From positions 19,505,820 through 19,569,819 of the forward strand of contig NC_044582.1 in the NCBI RefSeq assembly GCF_901933205.1: a stretch of DNA of 64,000 nt, read 5' to 3'. Origin of the DNA: Camarhynchus parvulus. Taxonomy: Eukaryota > Chordata > Aves > Passeriformes > Thraupidae. Every line of letters starts with the position of its first letter. The first letter of the stretch is position 1. Position numbers and translations under genes: made by a program. The notes under the pieces were generated by a model. It had not been told where the DNA came from and made no database searches. It worked only from the letters and a program-made list of their open reading frames with translations. Below are positions 34,599-44,665 of the stretch, one piece after another.

Positions 34599-35863
34599 AG
34601 AGCAGGGATGGACAGAGAGCAGGGATGGACAGAGAGAGCAGGGATGGACAGAGAGCAGGGATGGACAGAGAGCAGGGATGGACAGAGAGAGCAGGGATGG
34701 ACAGAGAGAGGGGATGGCAGAAGCGGGGATGGACAGAGAGAGTGGACGAGGATGGACAGAGAGAGCGGGGATGGACAGAGAGAGCGGGGATGGACAGAGA
34801 GCAGGGATGGACAGAGAGCAGGGATGGACAGAGAGAGCAGGGATGGACAGAGAGAGCAGGGATGGACAGAGAGAGCGGGGATGGACAGAGAGAGCGGGGA
34901 TGGACAGAGAGCGGGGATGGACAGAGAGCAGGGATGGACAGAGAGAGCAGGGATGGACAGAGAGAGCAGGGATGGACAGAGAGAGCAGGGATGGACAGAG
35001 AGAGCAGGGATGGACAGAGAGCAGGGATGGACAGAGAGAGCAGGGATGGACAGAGAGCAGGGATGGACAGAGAGCAGGGATGGACAGAGAGAGCGGGGAT
35101 GGACAGAGAGAGCAGGGATGGACAGAGAGAGCAGGGATGGACAGAGAGCGCAGGGATGGACAGAGAGCAGGGATGGACAGAGAGCAGGGATGGACAGAGA
35201 GAGGGATGGACAGAGAGCGGGGATGGACAGAGAGCGGGGATGGACAGAGAGAGGGGGGATGGACAGAGAGCAGGGATGGACAGAGAGAGCAGGGATGGAC
35301 AGAGAGCGGGGATGGACAGAGAGAGCAGGGGGATGGACAGAGAGAGCAGGGATGGACAGAGAGCAGGGATGGACAGAGAGAGGGATGGACAGAGAGCAGG
35401 GGATGGACAGAGAGAGCAGGGATGGACAGAGAGCGGGGATGGACAGAGAGCAGGGGATGGACAGAGAGCGGGGATGGACAGAGAGCAGGGATGGACAGAG
35501 AGCAGGGATGGACAGAGAGGACAGATGGGATGGACAGAGAGCAGGGATGGACAGAGAGACAGGGATGGACAGAGAGAGGCGGTGGACAGAGAGGGGATGC
35601 GAAAGGGATGGACAGAGAGCAGGGATGGACAGAGAGCAGGGATGGACAGAGAGAGCAGGGGATGGACAGAGAGCAGGGATGGACAGAGAGAGCAGGGATG
35701 GACAGAGAGCAGGGATGGACAGAGAGCGGGGATGGACAGAGAGCAGGGATGGACAGAGAGAGCAGGGATGGACAGAGAGAGGATGGACAGAGAGAGCGGG
35801 GATGGACAGAGAGAGCGGGGATGGACAGAGAGCAGGGATGGACAGAGAGCAGGGAGGAGAGCA
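34599..35863. repeat. 17/19-bp purine-rich minisatellite, about 70 units
   Basis: The unit is GGGATGGACAGAGAGCA (17 bp) or the same with one more GA (19 bp); GCGGGGATGG variants are frequent. The plus strand is mostly purine. Rare units are disrupted near 34710-34755, 35515-35530 and 35575-35610. Because the unit carries no stop codon in most registers, frames of 430-615 codons run across it on both strands. They encode only low-complexity repeats. Confidence 0.97.
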
Positions 35864-36409
35864 AGGAAACTCAGACAGCACAGAGGAGGTAAAACATCCC
35901 TGCCTGTGCCTGCTGCCACCACTCCACGCCTCAGCTTGATCAAAGCCTGCAGACACCTGGCAGGTGACACCTCTCCTGACTCCTTGAAAATCAGTGTCTG
36001 TGCAAAGATGCAGCTGGGCCCCAGCACGGGAGATTTGCAAGATAAAAGGCAAAGACAGATGTACAGAAAAGCACTGCCAGCCACGGAGGAGGCTGTGGGA
36101 TGAAGTGCAGCAGAGGCAGGGAGAGCTGTGCTGCACAGGGTGAGCTCCCCCAGCCTCTGTGATAAGCCAGGCACACTTGACTGCATCCATCTAGAATGTG
36201 AGCTTAGACAACAGCCTGTGCTGCTCAGGGTGAGGCAGAGCTGTGCTGCACAGCTCCTGCAGGCAGGCTCTGGGGTACCCCAGAGCCCCCTGACCCCTCC
36301 CTGGGCACAGCTGCCACACATCAACCCAACCTCTCCTTGCTCTTGAGTTACCCTGAACCACCAGGCCCACCCAGCCAAGGGAAAGCTGCCTGTGTGTAGT
36401 TGCTCCCAG
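35864..36409. other. Unique sequence around dispersed repeat X
   Basis: Mixed sequence with no recognised gene. It contains the second copy of repeat X and a short duplicated TGTGCTGCACAG motif on either side of it (about 36126-36139 and 36240-36252). Confidence 0.55.
36142..36213 (+). repeat. Dispersed repeat X, copy 2 (about 72 bp)
   Basis: It is the direct-orientation partner of 33688-33762, with several substitutions and small deletions (for example GATAAGCCAGGCACACTTGA). Both copies end at the same place in GAGCTTAGA. Confidence 0.8.
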
Positions 36410-36428
36410 ATTAATTAATTAATTAATT
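36410..36428. repeat. (ATTA)n microsatellite
   Basis: A run of ATTA tetranucleotides about 19 bases long stands at the border of an AT-rich patch. Confidence 0.9.
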
Positions 36429-36657
36429 GCTGCACAGAAGCACCATTCCTGCAGCTGAACGAGCTCGAGGAGCATCTCAGCCAACAAGAAATGAGGGTGG
36501 ATTGAGTAGAAAAACCCCTTTGGGTCAGGGCACGTTCTCCATCAGAGCTCCAGCAGAAGGCTCAAAGAGCAGGAGAGTCCCTGGGGAGCTGCCTGGGGCA
36601 GCATCAACCCTGCTGACACATCTGGGAGTAGACAAGGCAGGACCCAGGGCAGGGTTT

Positions 36658-36880
36658 GGCTGTGAATGGAGCCCCAGGTGGGCACAGAGCCCCGGGCTGG
36701 GCTCAGCAGTGCCCACACTCAGTGGGACCTGGCTGTGAATGGAATCCAGGTGAGCACAGAGCCCCAGGTGAGCACAGAGCCCCAGGTGGGCACAGAGCCC
36801 CAGGTGGGCACAGAGCCCCGGGTGGGCACAGAGCCCTGGGCTGGGCTCTGGGCAGTGCCCACACTGCACTGGGATCTGGC
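36658..36880. repeat. Nested repeat: 73-bp duplication with internal 18-bp expansion
   Basis: Two segments begin with GGCTGTGAATGGA (36658 and 36731) and end with CAGTGCCCACACT and a GTGGGACCT- or CTGGGATCT-like close. The first holds one GGTGGGCACAGAGCCCC unit; the second holds five of these 18-base units (36749-36840). So a duplication was followed by expansion in one copy only. Confidence 0.93.
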
Positions 36881-38317
36881 TCCTGCACTGCTGCTGTGCA
36901 GTGCCAGCAGGCAGCTGAGGGACGTTGTTTAAAATGCCTTTGCAGGGATCTTAAGTCATAAATCAAAGCTGCTTTTGTTTATATCTTCACATCAGTGATT
37001 CACAATGGGGGATTTACCTGCTATTATACATGCAGATGTGGGGGACTGAGAGCATCAAAAAATGAAACCTGCACCAATTAAAGACTTTGATTGGGAGAGT
37101 TTGCATCTCTTGTTCATTTTTAATTAGGAATCAAGGCTGTTAATGTGTAACATCCTTTGCTTTCCCTCCACAGAATAACAAACACTCTTCTTGCTGTGAC
37201 TGAGCAAGAGGAACACGCTGTACACCAAAGCTGGTGATCCAAGACTGAAATCTGAGGTTCCTGCTCCCACCCATTTTCCATCATCCCTTATTCAAACTCC
37301 CACTGCAATCAATAATTGGTTTCACCCAAGGATGAAAGGAAACTGATAGTGCTGATATCACCCATTCATGGCTTTTCTCTCACCTCAGCAGATCTCATGG
37401 AATTTTACCATCTGCCCGCTCCTGTGCCAGGGCTCCTGCAGCAGCTTATGGAGACAGAAGGAGCACACAGCACCCCAAAACCCGCAGGCAGCTCCTCCAG
37501 CCCTGCTCTGAGTCCCTGCAGATGACTCTGAAGTTCCAAGGCATCGCCTGCAGGGTCTGTGCTCATCTCCAAGGGGTGCCCACCCCAGGCTGCCCTGCTG
37601 CACCATCTTTGGCCCTCCTCAGAGGGGACGCTGCCAGTCTGTGCCAAATCTGCCACTTCCTTCAGACTGCTCAGGACCCCAACTGACCAAAATCTCCCTG
37701 CAAAATTACCAAGATTTGTGTCACCAGGAAAGGGAGATTTGCTTGTATGAACACGAAGAGAGAGTCTAGTATAAAAATGAAAGAATCCAGAAAGGTCATC
37801 TGGTCTGTGTAAAGCCAAATTTCTTTCAGCATCCAGCACAACAAACAAGTCATGTCTCCAACCCACAGTGACATTATCACCTGCAAACCGCTCTGCACTA
37901 CAACGTAATTCTTCATTTGGGATACTGGATGTTTTTAATTAGCTCTTCTCTGTTTCTAAAGAGAAATTCCTATCACAAGTAAAAATCTCTGTAATTACTG
38001 GCAAGTTAAAGAAAGGTAGAAAATAACTCATTGGGAGGTTTTTCTTTTTCTTTAGTCATTAGATGATTGAGATGATAGAAGAAGGAAGAATCTGACAGAT
38101 TAAACATTTCTTGAGGAGACATGTCAGCTTCAATAATTTCAAAGCATTAGAACTGTCAAGCTTTCAAAATAGAAAAGACTGTATCTATAGAAAACAAGGT
38201 TCTCCTAATTGGCATGCGTGGAAACCAAATTGGGGCTAAAGCTCCAGTTAAAGGCATTTGCTGATTAGAGATGTGTGCAAGCGGCTCCAGCTGTGGAGTG
38301 GCTGTGCCCTGGGAGAT
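36881..38317. other. Unique sequence with two AT-rich blocks
   Basis: AT-rich blocks at about 36945-37180 and 37690-38260 are non-repetitive with TTAAT/ATTA words. Between them lies GC-rich sequence. A minus-strand frame of 81 codons (37671-37916) looks hydrophobic but has no recognisable domain. No element is identified. Confidence 0.5.
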
Positions 38318-38560
38318 GGTCAGTTCTGTTCCTGGGCTGGACAGACCCAGCAGGACAGCTGGACATCAGCCTGGCCTGGTCAATGGTCAGTTCTGTTCCC
38401 AATGGTCAGTTCTGTTCCTGGGCTGGACAGACACCAGCAGGACAGCTGGACATCAGCCTGGCCTGGTCAATGGTCAGTTCTGTTCCCAATGGTCAGTTCT
38501 GTTCCCTGGGCTGGACAGACACCCAGCAGGACAGCTGGACGTCAGCCTGGCCTGGCTGGG
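38318..38560. repeat. 86-87-bp tandem repeat, about 3 copies
   Basis: GGTCAGTTCTGTTCCTGGGC starts at 38318, 38404 and 38491, each followed by TGGACAGAC and GGACAGCTGGACATCAGCCT. Between copies a half motif GGTCAGTTCTGTTCCCAAT is inserted (38385 and 38472), showing two levels of duplication. Confidence 0.93.
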
Positions 38561-38723
38561 CCCTGCTGTGCTTTACCTGTCCCAGCACCCCACACCAGCT
38601 CTGCTGCTCCCTGCAGATCCCAAATCCAGCCCGAGGAAACAAATCCTGCCTGGAGCATTCACAGCCATTTCTCTGTAAAATGGGGATTGGATAAAAGGGG
38701 CTGAGAAGGGAAATGCGTGACAA

Positions 38724-38815
38724 TGCTCCTAGTCAAAAGGTACTGGTCAAACCAAAATTCATTGTTGCCAAGGGTACAGTGAGGAGATCCCAGTCTGGGC
38801 TGCAAACATCCAGTC
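38724..38815 (+). repeat. Dispersed repeat Y, copy 1 (about 92 bp)
   Basis: TAGTCAAAAGGTACTGGTCA, AAATTCATTGTTGCCAAGGG and GATCCCAGTCTGGGCTG occur here, and their reverse complement occurs at 41692-41791. The family is not one I recognise. It may be part of an LTR or LINE. Confidence 0.85.
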
Positions 38816-39650
38816 CTGCTGGGCCAGAGGTGTAACACCTGCACTGCAGCAGTGCTCAGGGTGCAGCTGTGTGCCCAGCCCAGGGGGGAGGCAGGGCTGC
38901 AGCCCTGAACCCCTGCTGGCCCCAGGCTCAGAGCCCCTCCCAGGCAGGGTTTGAGCCCAGAATTCCATCCCAGCTCTGCCCCCAGTGCTCGGGGAGCCCA
39001 GCAGAGCCCAGAGCTGCACACACACCCAGGCAAACACACAGGGACCCCCTTGGCTCTGACAAAGGCACAGCTGAGTTACAGGAACCCCAGGTGGCTTCTC
39101 TGAGGTGCTGTCTGCCCCAGGCCAGCACAGGGATTTCATTTGTCATCTCTGCACTTGCCAAACCTGACTTTCATGGAGAAGAACCTTCCACAATGCATGT
39201 CAACCTTTATTAATCTGATTTTCTTCTTCCTCTCCAAAGACATTTAATGGTTTAGTAATGATCAATATTCTTGCTCTGATGATAAACAGAGACAAATGAG
39301 CCTGTGCAGCCTGGCTGGGATTTGTAATTACCACCTCTGTGGGCATCCAATTCCAGCTGCTGGGAGGGTGACAGGAGCTGTCTGCTGCCAGTGACAGAGC
39401 TGTGTTTGCAGAGGACACTCAGCCTGCAGCTGCCACAGGCTCATTCTGCACCACATCCAGCCCAGCCCAGCCCAGCGGGGAATATTGGACAGAATCCCTG
39501 ACATCCCTGCTCAGGAGCTCCCGAGGGGACAGCTCAGAGCCCCAGCAGCGCCACCTCACCCAGACACAAGGGTTCTGTGCCAGAGTGGCTCTGGGACGGG
39601 GTGGGAGGGTTCCTGAGCACCAGAGCAGGGCTGGCCCCGGGGCAGAGCAC
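38816..39650. other. Unique sequence, no gene recognised
   Basis: GC-rich to 39190, then AT-rich and ATTA-rich at 39190-39350, where several TTAATCTGATT-type words look like possible conserved non-coding DNA. The sequence is GC-rich again to the LTR, with a short CAGCC pentamer run near 39458-39475. Confidence 0.5.
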
Positions 39651-40036
39651 TGTGACCGTGCTCACAGGGGTCTGAGGATGAGGGAAGAGACGAGGAGCTG
39701 ACTCCATGCTTCAGAAGGCTGATTTATTATTTTATCATATATATTACACTAAAACTATACTAAAAGAATAGAAGAAAGGATTTCCTCAGAAAGCTAGCTA
39801 AGAATAGAATAGCAAAGAATGATAACAAAGGCTTGTGGCTCGGATTCTCTGTCTGAGCCAGCTGGGCTGTGATTGGCCATTAATTAGAAACATCCAACAT
39901 GAGACCAATCACAGATGCACCTGTTGCATTCCATAGCAGCAGATAACCATTGTTTGCATTTTGTTCCTGAGGCCTCTCAGCTTCTCAGGAGGAAAAGTCC
40001 TAACGAAAGGATTTTCCATAAAAGATGTCTGCGCCA
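39651..40036 (-). mobile_element. Solo LTR of the same endogenous retrovirus, inverted, 386 bp
   Basis: Reading the plus strand, TGTGACCGTGCTCAC at 39651 is the reverse complement of the LTR 3' end, and GTCTGCGCCA at 40036 that of its 5' start. Flanking 6-mers GAGCAC (39645-39650) and GAGCAG (40037-40042) are a target duplication with one change. The minus-strand AATAAA signal is at 39723-39728. It matches 31736-32134 along its whole length with scattered substitutions and indels, so the two insertions are separate and not recent. Confidence 0.92.
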
Positions 40037-41281
40037 GAGCAGGGCTGCTGCTGGGGGTTTGCTCCACGGCCAGCCCTCCCTGGGCCATGCACACACCTGA
40101 GCTGGGGCCCTGCCTGCCCTGGGAAGGTGACAAACGCTGCAGCCCTGCCATGGCTCCGCTCAGGAAGATGTCCCTGCCCATGCCATGGCTGAGCTTTGGG
40201 GCTCCTCCAACCCAAACCATTCCATGGTTCCATGAGCACAAGGCTGGGATGGGGGAGAGGGAAGGACCCAAAACCCTTCAGCATCTCAGGGAAACAAGGC
40301 AGAGCTGTGGCTGCAGGGGTTTGGTGGAGCTGGGCCCCAGGGATGCTCTCCCTGCTCCCCTCCCAGGACAGGAGCTGGGATGGCAGGAGCAGGAGGCTGC
40401 ACAGGTGAGACCTCCAGGGCCCTGCCCTTGCCCAGCACACCCAAACAAACCAGGCACAGGAAATTCTCATTCCTGAAGCCACTGCGCCCCCATCAGAAAT
40501 GAAAAATCCCTCTCATTTCCCACTGCTGGGGACTTCAAGGGAGAACCTTTGCTGCTGTGTACACCAACTGAATTCCTGTCCTCAGCCATCTGTGCTTCTC
40601 CCTTCAGCAGAGTCCAGCAGCCACAGATAATCCAGGTTATTGCAGCCCAGTACTGAGGCATCACTCAGGCAGCTGAGGTTTATTTCAGCTACTGTGCCTT
40701 CAACCATTCAAGTGTTTTAAGCATCATTGTGTTCTCATTATAATGTTAAAACAAAGAGGAGATTCTGATGCCTTTGATCGTGTTTGGGAGTGATCAAAAT
40801 TCGCTGTTATTGTTATAAAGAAGAAAACATCTGTATTAGCAGATTTTCACTGAAATTATTCTGATTCTTTATGTATGCATACCAGAGTGCCAACTTCAAA
40901 GGAATTTCACAAACCTACAGCAGCTAAAGATGCAGACTCAGATTTTTCTTTCATATTATAAACCAAAGAGGACAGATAAAAGCTTTCCTAACCTTGGGGT
41001 GCTCTGCCCCACAGTGCCAAGGGCTCCCTGACACACATAAGGGAGCCACATCCAGCTCACCCAGAACAAACATGAGTTGATGCTTTTCTCCCACATCACA
41101 TAAAATAATCTGAAATACACGAGAAGTCCTTGTTTGGAGTCTGAGCTTAAACATCTCAGAATTTTTGAACAGTGGCAGAGAAAAAATGTACAAGCCTGAT
41201 CCTTGCCCAATGCCCAATCTTGCTGGGCTGGCCAAGGAAAAGTTAATAGTGACAGAGGTGACAATATATTGAAATAAGAGC
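40037..41281. other. GC-rich then AT-rich unique sequence
   Basis: To about 40660 the sequence is GC-rich with shadow frames. From 40680 to 41280 it is AT-rich without repeats. Neither part holds a recognised gene or element. Confidence 0.55.
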
Positions 41282-41368
41282 CTGTCACTGGGGAGTCCCA
41301 GGGTGTCACTGGTGCCAGGGCTGTCACTGGGGAGTCCCAGGGTGTCACTGGTCCTGGTCCTGTCACTG
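41282..41368. repeat. 39-bp tandem repeat, 2.2 copies
   Basis: CTGTCACTGGGGAGTCCCAG begins at 41282 and 41321, followed by GGTGTCACTGGT. A third partial copy CTGTCACTG begins at 41360. The two full copies are nearly identical. Confidence 0.9.
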
Positions 41369-41649
41369 CAGCTGCCCCCGAGCAGAGCAGCAGCAGCTCC
41401 TGCCCCTGCCTGAGCAGCTGGCACATCCCAGAGCCCCTCCAGGTGCCCAGGACTGCCCCAGGTGCTACACAGGCTGCCCTGGGCACAACAGCAGGACACA
41501 ACTACTGCTGACACCAGCAGAAGACTCTCAGAGACTCCAACAGCTCCTGTTCCTGATTTCCAAATCCAACCCAGCCTCAGAGCCCAGAATCACAGCACTG
41601 CCCTGACCACTGCCCCTCCAAAGGGCTCCAGAGAGGTTCTGACAATTCT

Positions 41650-41895
41650 GCACACCCCAAACCCTCCTGTCCATTCTGTGTCCAGTCTGTGGACTGGATG
41701 TTTTCAGCCCAAACTGGGATCTCCCTCGCTGTACCCTTGGAAACAATGAATTTTGGCAGTGGTTTGACCAGTACCTTTTGACTAAGAGCACACCCCAAAC
41801 CCTCCTGTCCCCTCCTGCACATCCCAAACCCTCCTGTCCATTCCCCCACACCCCAAACCCTCCTGTCCATTTCCCAAACCCTCCTGTCCCTCCAG
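41650..41895. repeat. CCCAAACCCTCCTGTCC tandem run, interrupted by repeat Y
   Basis: One ACACCCCAAACCCTCCTGTC copy lies at 41650-41671, then repeat Y, and at least four more copies of 16-26 bases from 41789 to 41895 with variable spacers. The same unit on both sides of repeat Y suggests that Y inserted into an older array or was carried with a duplicated unit. Confidence 0.85.
41692..41791 (-). repeat. Dispersed repeat Y, copy 2 (about 100 bp), inverted
   Basis: It is the reverse-complement partner of 38724-38815: CCAAACTGGGATCTCCCTCG, CCTTGGAAACAATGAATTTT and GGTTTGACCAGTACCTTTTG. It has a short extra segment (GGCAGT) not present in copy 1. Confidence 0.85.
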
Positions 41896-42423
41896 CTGAG
41901 CCTCAGCCTGAGCTCTTTGTTCCTGCTAACAGACACGTTGCACCTCAGCCTTGGGTAAATCAAGACATGCTCAAACAGTCAATGTTTCCAAGTCAATGTG
42001 GTGCATTTCCCGAGGAAAAATGAAGAGATTAATTTTAAGCAATTATTCAATTAACAATTGTTATGTGTACAAGAGAAGCTGATTTATGGGCAGCTGTTCA
42101 CAGAGGCAACTGCTTTAATTGGCCAGTGTGCCCCTGGCTACTCCCCAGCCTCGGCTGTTTAATTAATGTTAAACAGCTCAATACCCGTTTAACCTACCAG
42201 CATATGGAGCATTTAACTAACCCTGCACAGGGAGGAGAGCTCCTTCCATTGCTGGTTGTACTCTAATAACATAAAGGTGGCCGAGGTGCAAACCTACAAG
42301 GGGAAATGGATTCGACATCAAGAATGCACCCAGGTTTTCAAAAATACAACTTTGCTTTCACAAATTGTGTCCAACCTCCTACAACTGTGCCCTTATTCCT
42401 ACAGCTTCCAGAAGTGAGAAAGG
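41896..42423. other. AT-rich, ATTA-rich block
   Basis: From about 42000 to 42280 there are many ATTA/TAAT words (AAGCAATTATTCAATTAAC, TTTAATTAATGTTAAAC) on a non-repetitive background. It is one of the clearest candidate conserved enhancer-like blocks. No gene is recognised. Confidence 0.5.
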
Positions 42424-42826
42424 GGGGAGGTTAAGAGAACAAAATCCAGCACAAGGGGACATCAGGGAGGCTAAGAGAACAAAAACCAGCACAAGGGGAC
42501 ACCAGGGAGGTGAAGAGAACAAAATCCAGCACAAGGGGACATCAGGGAGGTGAAGAGAACAAAATCCAGTACAAGGGGACACCAGGGAGGTTAAGAGAAC
42601 GAAAACCAGCACAGGGGGACACCAGGGAGGCTAAGAGAACGAAAACCAGCACAAGGGGACACCAGGGAGGCTAAGAGAACGAAAACCAGCACAGGGGACA
42701 CCAGGGAGGCTAAGAGAACGAAAACCAGCACAGGGGGACACCAGGGAGGCTAAGAGAACGAAAACCAGCACAGGGGGACACCAGGGAGGCTAAGAGAACG
42801 AAAACCAGCACAAGGGGCCATCAGGG
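42424..42826. repeat. 40-bp minisatellite, about 10 copies
   Basis: The unit combines GGGAGGCTAAGAGAAC, GAAAACCAGCACAGG and GGGACACCA. The last four or five copies are almost identical, while the first ones carry AAAATCCAGC and GGTTAAG or GGTGAAG variants. The plus strand is purine-rich. Confidence 0.96.
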
Positions 42827-43569
42827 TATGACAGGATCAGGCCTCCTGCACAGCCCCCCCAAAAGCAGAGCCCAGGACCAGCCCAGACACCCCAGCGCAG
42901 GCACAGCACTGACCCAGGAGGGTGCTGTGTGCTGCTGCTGGCACAAACAAAGCCTTCTGAAATCCTGCTGCAGAGGAGAACAATGAATTCTGGCCCCATT
43001 TTTACCATTTCCAATTTTTACAAGGTCAGTGAGTGTAAATATCTCCTCCCACAAATCAAGGCACAAGTTGGAATGTCAGCACTCCTTCAAGGCCAGAGGG
43101 GGGTCCCCACTGGTCTCTTCCATCCCTTCAATCCATTGGGACCCTTTTGAACCCAACTCTTGTTTGAAATTCAAAGTTCACAGAGCAGTGTTTAATAATC
43201 CCACAAAGCATTTTGTTTCAACTGAGAACAAAGGTTTCAGAGGCGCTTGCATTTGCTAGGAATAAATTCTTAATGGCAAATTTCTTAAGTAAATAGCACC
43301 CTAACTAATATTCTTAGTAAGTGAAAATTAAACCTGACACTCAGCTCAAATACTCTGGTTTTAAATGCACCCACTGCTAAACCTTCCAAAAAGGAACCTC
43401 GTGTTTGCATTTGTGAATGATTTGTGTCCAGGGTATGATTAACTATGAGGGGATTTATTGACTCTGAGCTCTGTGTGACAGACTCCAAACTCACAGAGTC
43501 CCTGGGTCACACAGCCAAGACATAAATAAAGCAAATTTCTCTGCTGCCAGGGGAGCCACGAGAGCCCCA
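42827..43569. other. Unique sequence, AT-rich in its second half
   Basis: No gene or element is recognised. The segment 43160-43460 is AT-rich and non-repetitive. Confidence 0.5.
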
Positions 43570-43998
43570 GGTGCAGGGCAGGAGGATAACCCATCAGGGC
43601 AGGTCTGGAGGGAGGTTTGATCCTTCTCTCCATGCAGGGCACAAGGATAACCCATCAGCGCAGGTCTGGAGGGAGGTTTGATCCTTGTCTCCATGCAGAG
43701 CACAAGGATAACCCATCAGGCAGGTCTGGAGGGAGGTTTGATCCTTGTCTCCATGCAGGGCACAAGGATAACCCATCAGGGCAGGTCTGGAGGGAGGTTT
43801 GATCCTTCTCTCCATGCAGGGCACAAGGATAACCCATCAGGGCAGGTCTGGAGGGAGGTTTGATCCTTCTCTCCATGCAGGGCACAAGGATAACCCATCA
43901 GGGCAGGTCTGGAGGGAGGTTTGATCCTTGTCTCCATGCAGAGCACAAGGATAACCCATCAGGGCAGGTCTGGAGGGAGGTTTGATCCTTGTCTCCCA
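43570..43998. repeat. 61-bp minisatellite, 7 copies
   Basis: Copies with GGATAACCCATCAGGGCAGG, TCTGGAGGGAGGTTTGATCC and TTCTCTCCATGCAGGGCAC recur at 61-base spacing (one copy is a base shorter). TTCTCTCC and TTGTCTCC, and CAGGGCAC and CAGAGCAC, are the main variants. Low divergence indicates recent expansion. Confidence 0.97.
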
Positions 43999-44331
43999 GC
44001 CCTCTGAAGAGCCAGGTGCTGCTGAGGGGAGAGGAGCTGGCTGCAAGGAAGGGGCATTGCTTGGGCCTGGCCCCTGGGATCCCCTGGCACAGCTGGGCTG
44101 GGAGGGGAGAGCCACCAGGAGCCCCCACCCAGCAGAGCCAGGAGCTGGACACTGTGCAGCAGCTGTGAGAATTAATAAATAATAGCAATATTTCAGATAC
44201 TTGGGGGCTCAGGGGCAGCTGCACTGATCTCCAGAGGGCAGGATCCTCCTGAGGAGCAGAGCAGAACGGCAGCAGTGGGACTGGCACAGGATGGGCTCCT
44301 GAGCTGGGAACCTGCAGCCACCAGTGTCCAA
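43999..44331. other. Unique GC-rich spacer between two arrays
   Basis: About 330 bases with no recognised gene. A short AT-rich patch (AATTAATAAATAATAGC) lies near 44170. Confidence 0.6.
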
Positions 44332-44665
44332 GGGCTCATGGCCAGCACCCAGGGGTCACTGCAGTGCCCAGAGGCTCATGGCCAGCACCCAGGGGTCACT
44401 GCCAGCACCCAGGGGTCACTGCAGTGCCCAGAGGCTCATGGCCAGCACCCAGGGGCTCATGGCCAGCACCCAGGGGTCACTGCAGTGCCCAGAGGCTCAT
44501 GGCCAGCACCCAGGGGTCACTGCCAGCACCCAGGGGTCACTGCAGTGCCCAGAGGCTCATGGCCAGCACCCAGGGGCTCATGGCCAGCACCCAGGGGTCA
44601 CTGCCAGCACCCAGGGGCTCATGGCCATCACCCAGGGACTCATGGCCAGCACTGCAGTGCCCTGC
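44332..44665. repeat. 19-21-bp minisatellite with three unit types
   Basis: The types are CTCATGGCCAGCACCCAGGG, TCACTGCCAGCACCCAGGGG and TCACTGCAGTGCCCAGAGG. They follow one another in recurring order, giving a higher-order repeat. The last units are degraded (GGCCATCACCCAGGGAC). Confidence 0.95.

Noticed and set aside
34467..36378. Open frames of 430-615 codons on both strands
   Set aside because: They run through the 17/19-bp array, are open in several registers at once and encode only the repeated unit. No domain or unique coding segment is attached.
37671..37916. 81-codon hydrophobic minus-strand frame
   Set aside because: Hydrophobic residues follow from the T-rich minus strand; there is no domain and no conserved start context.
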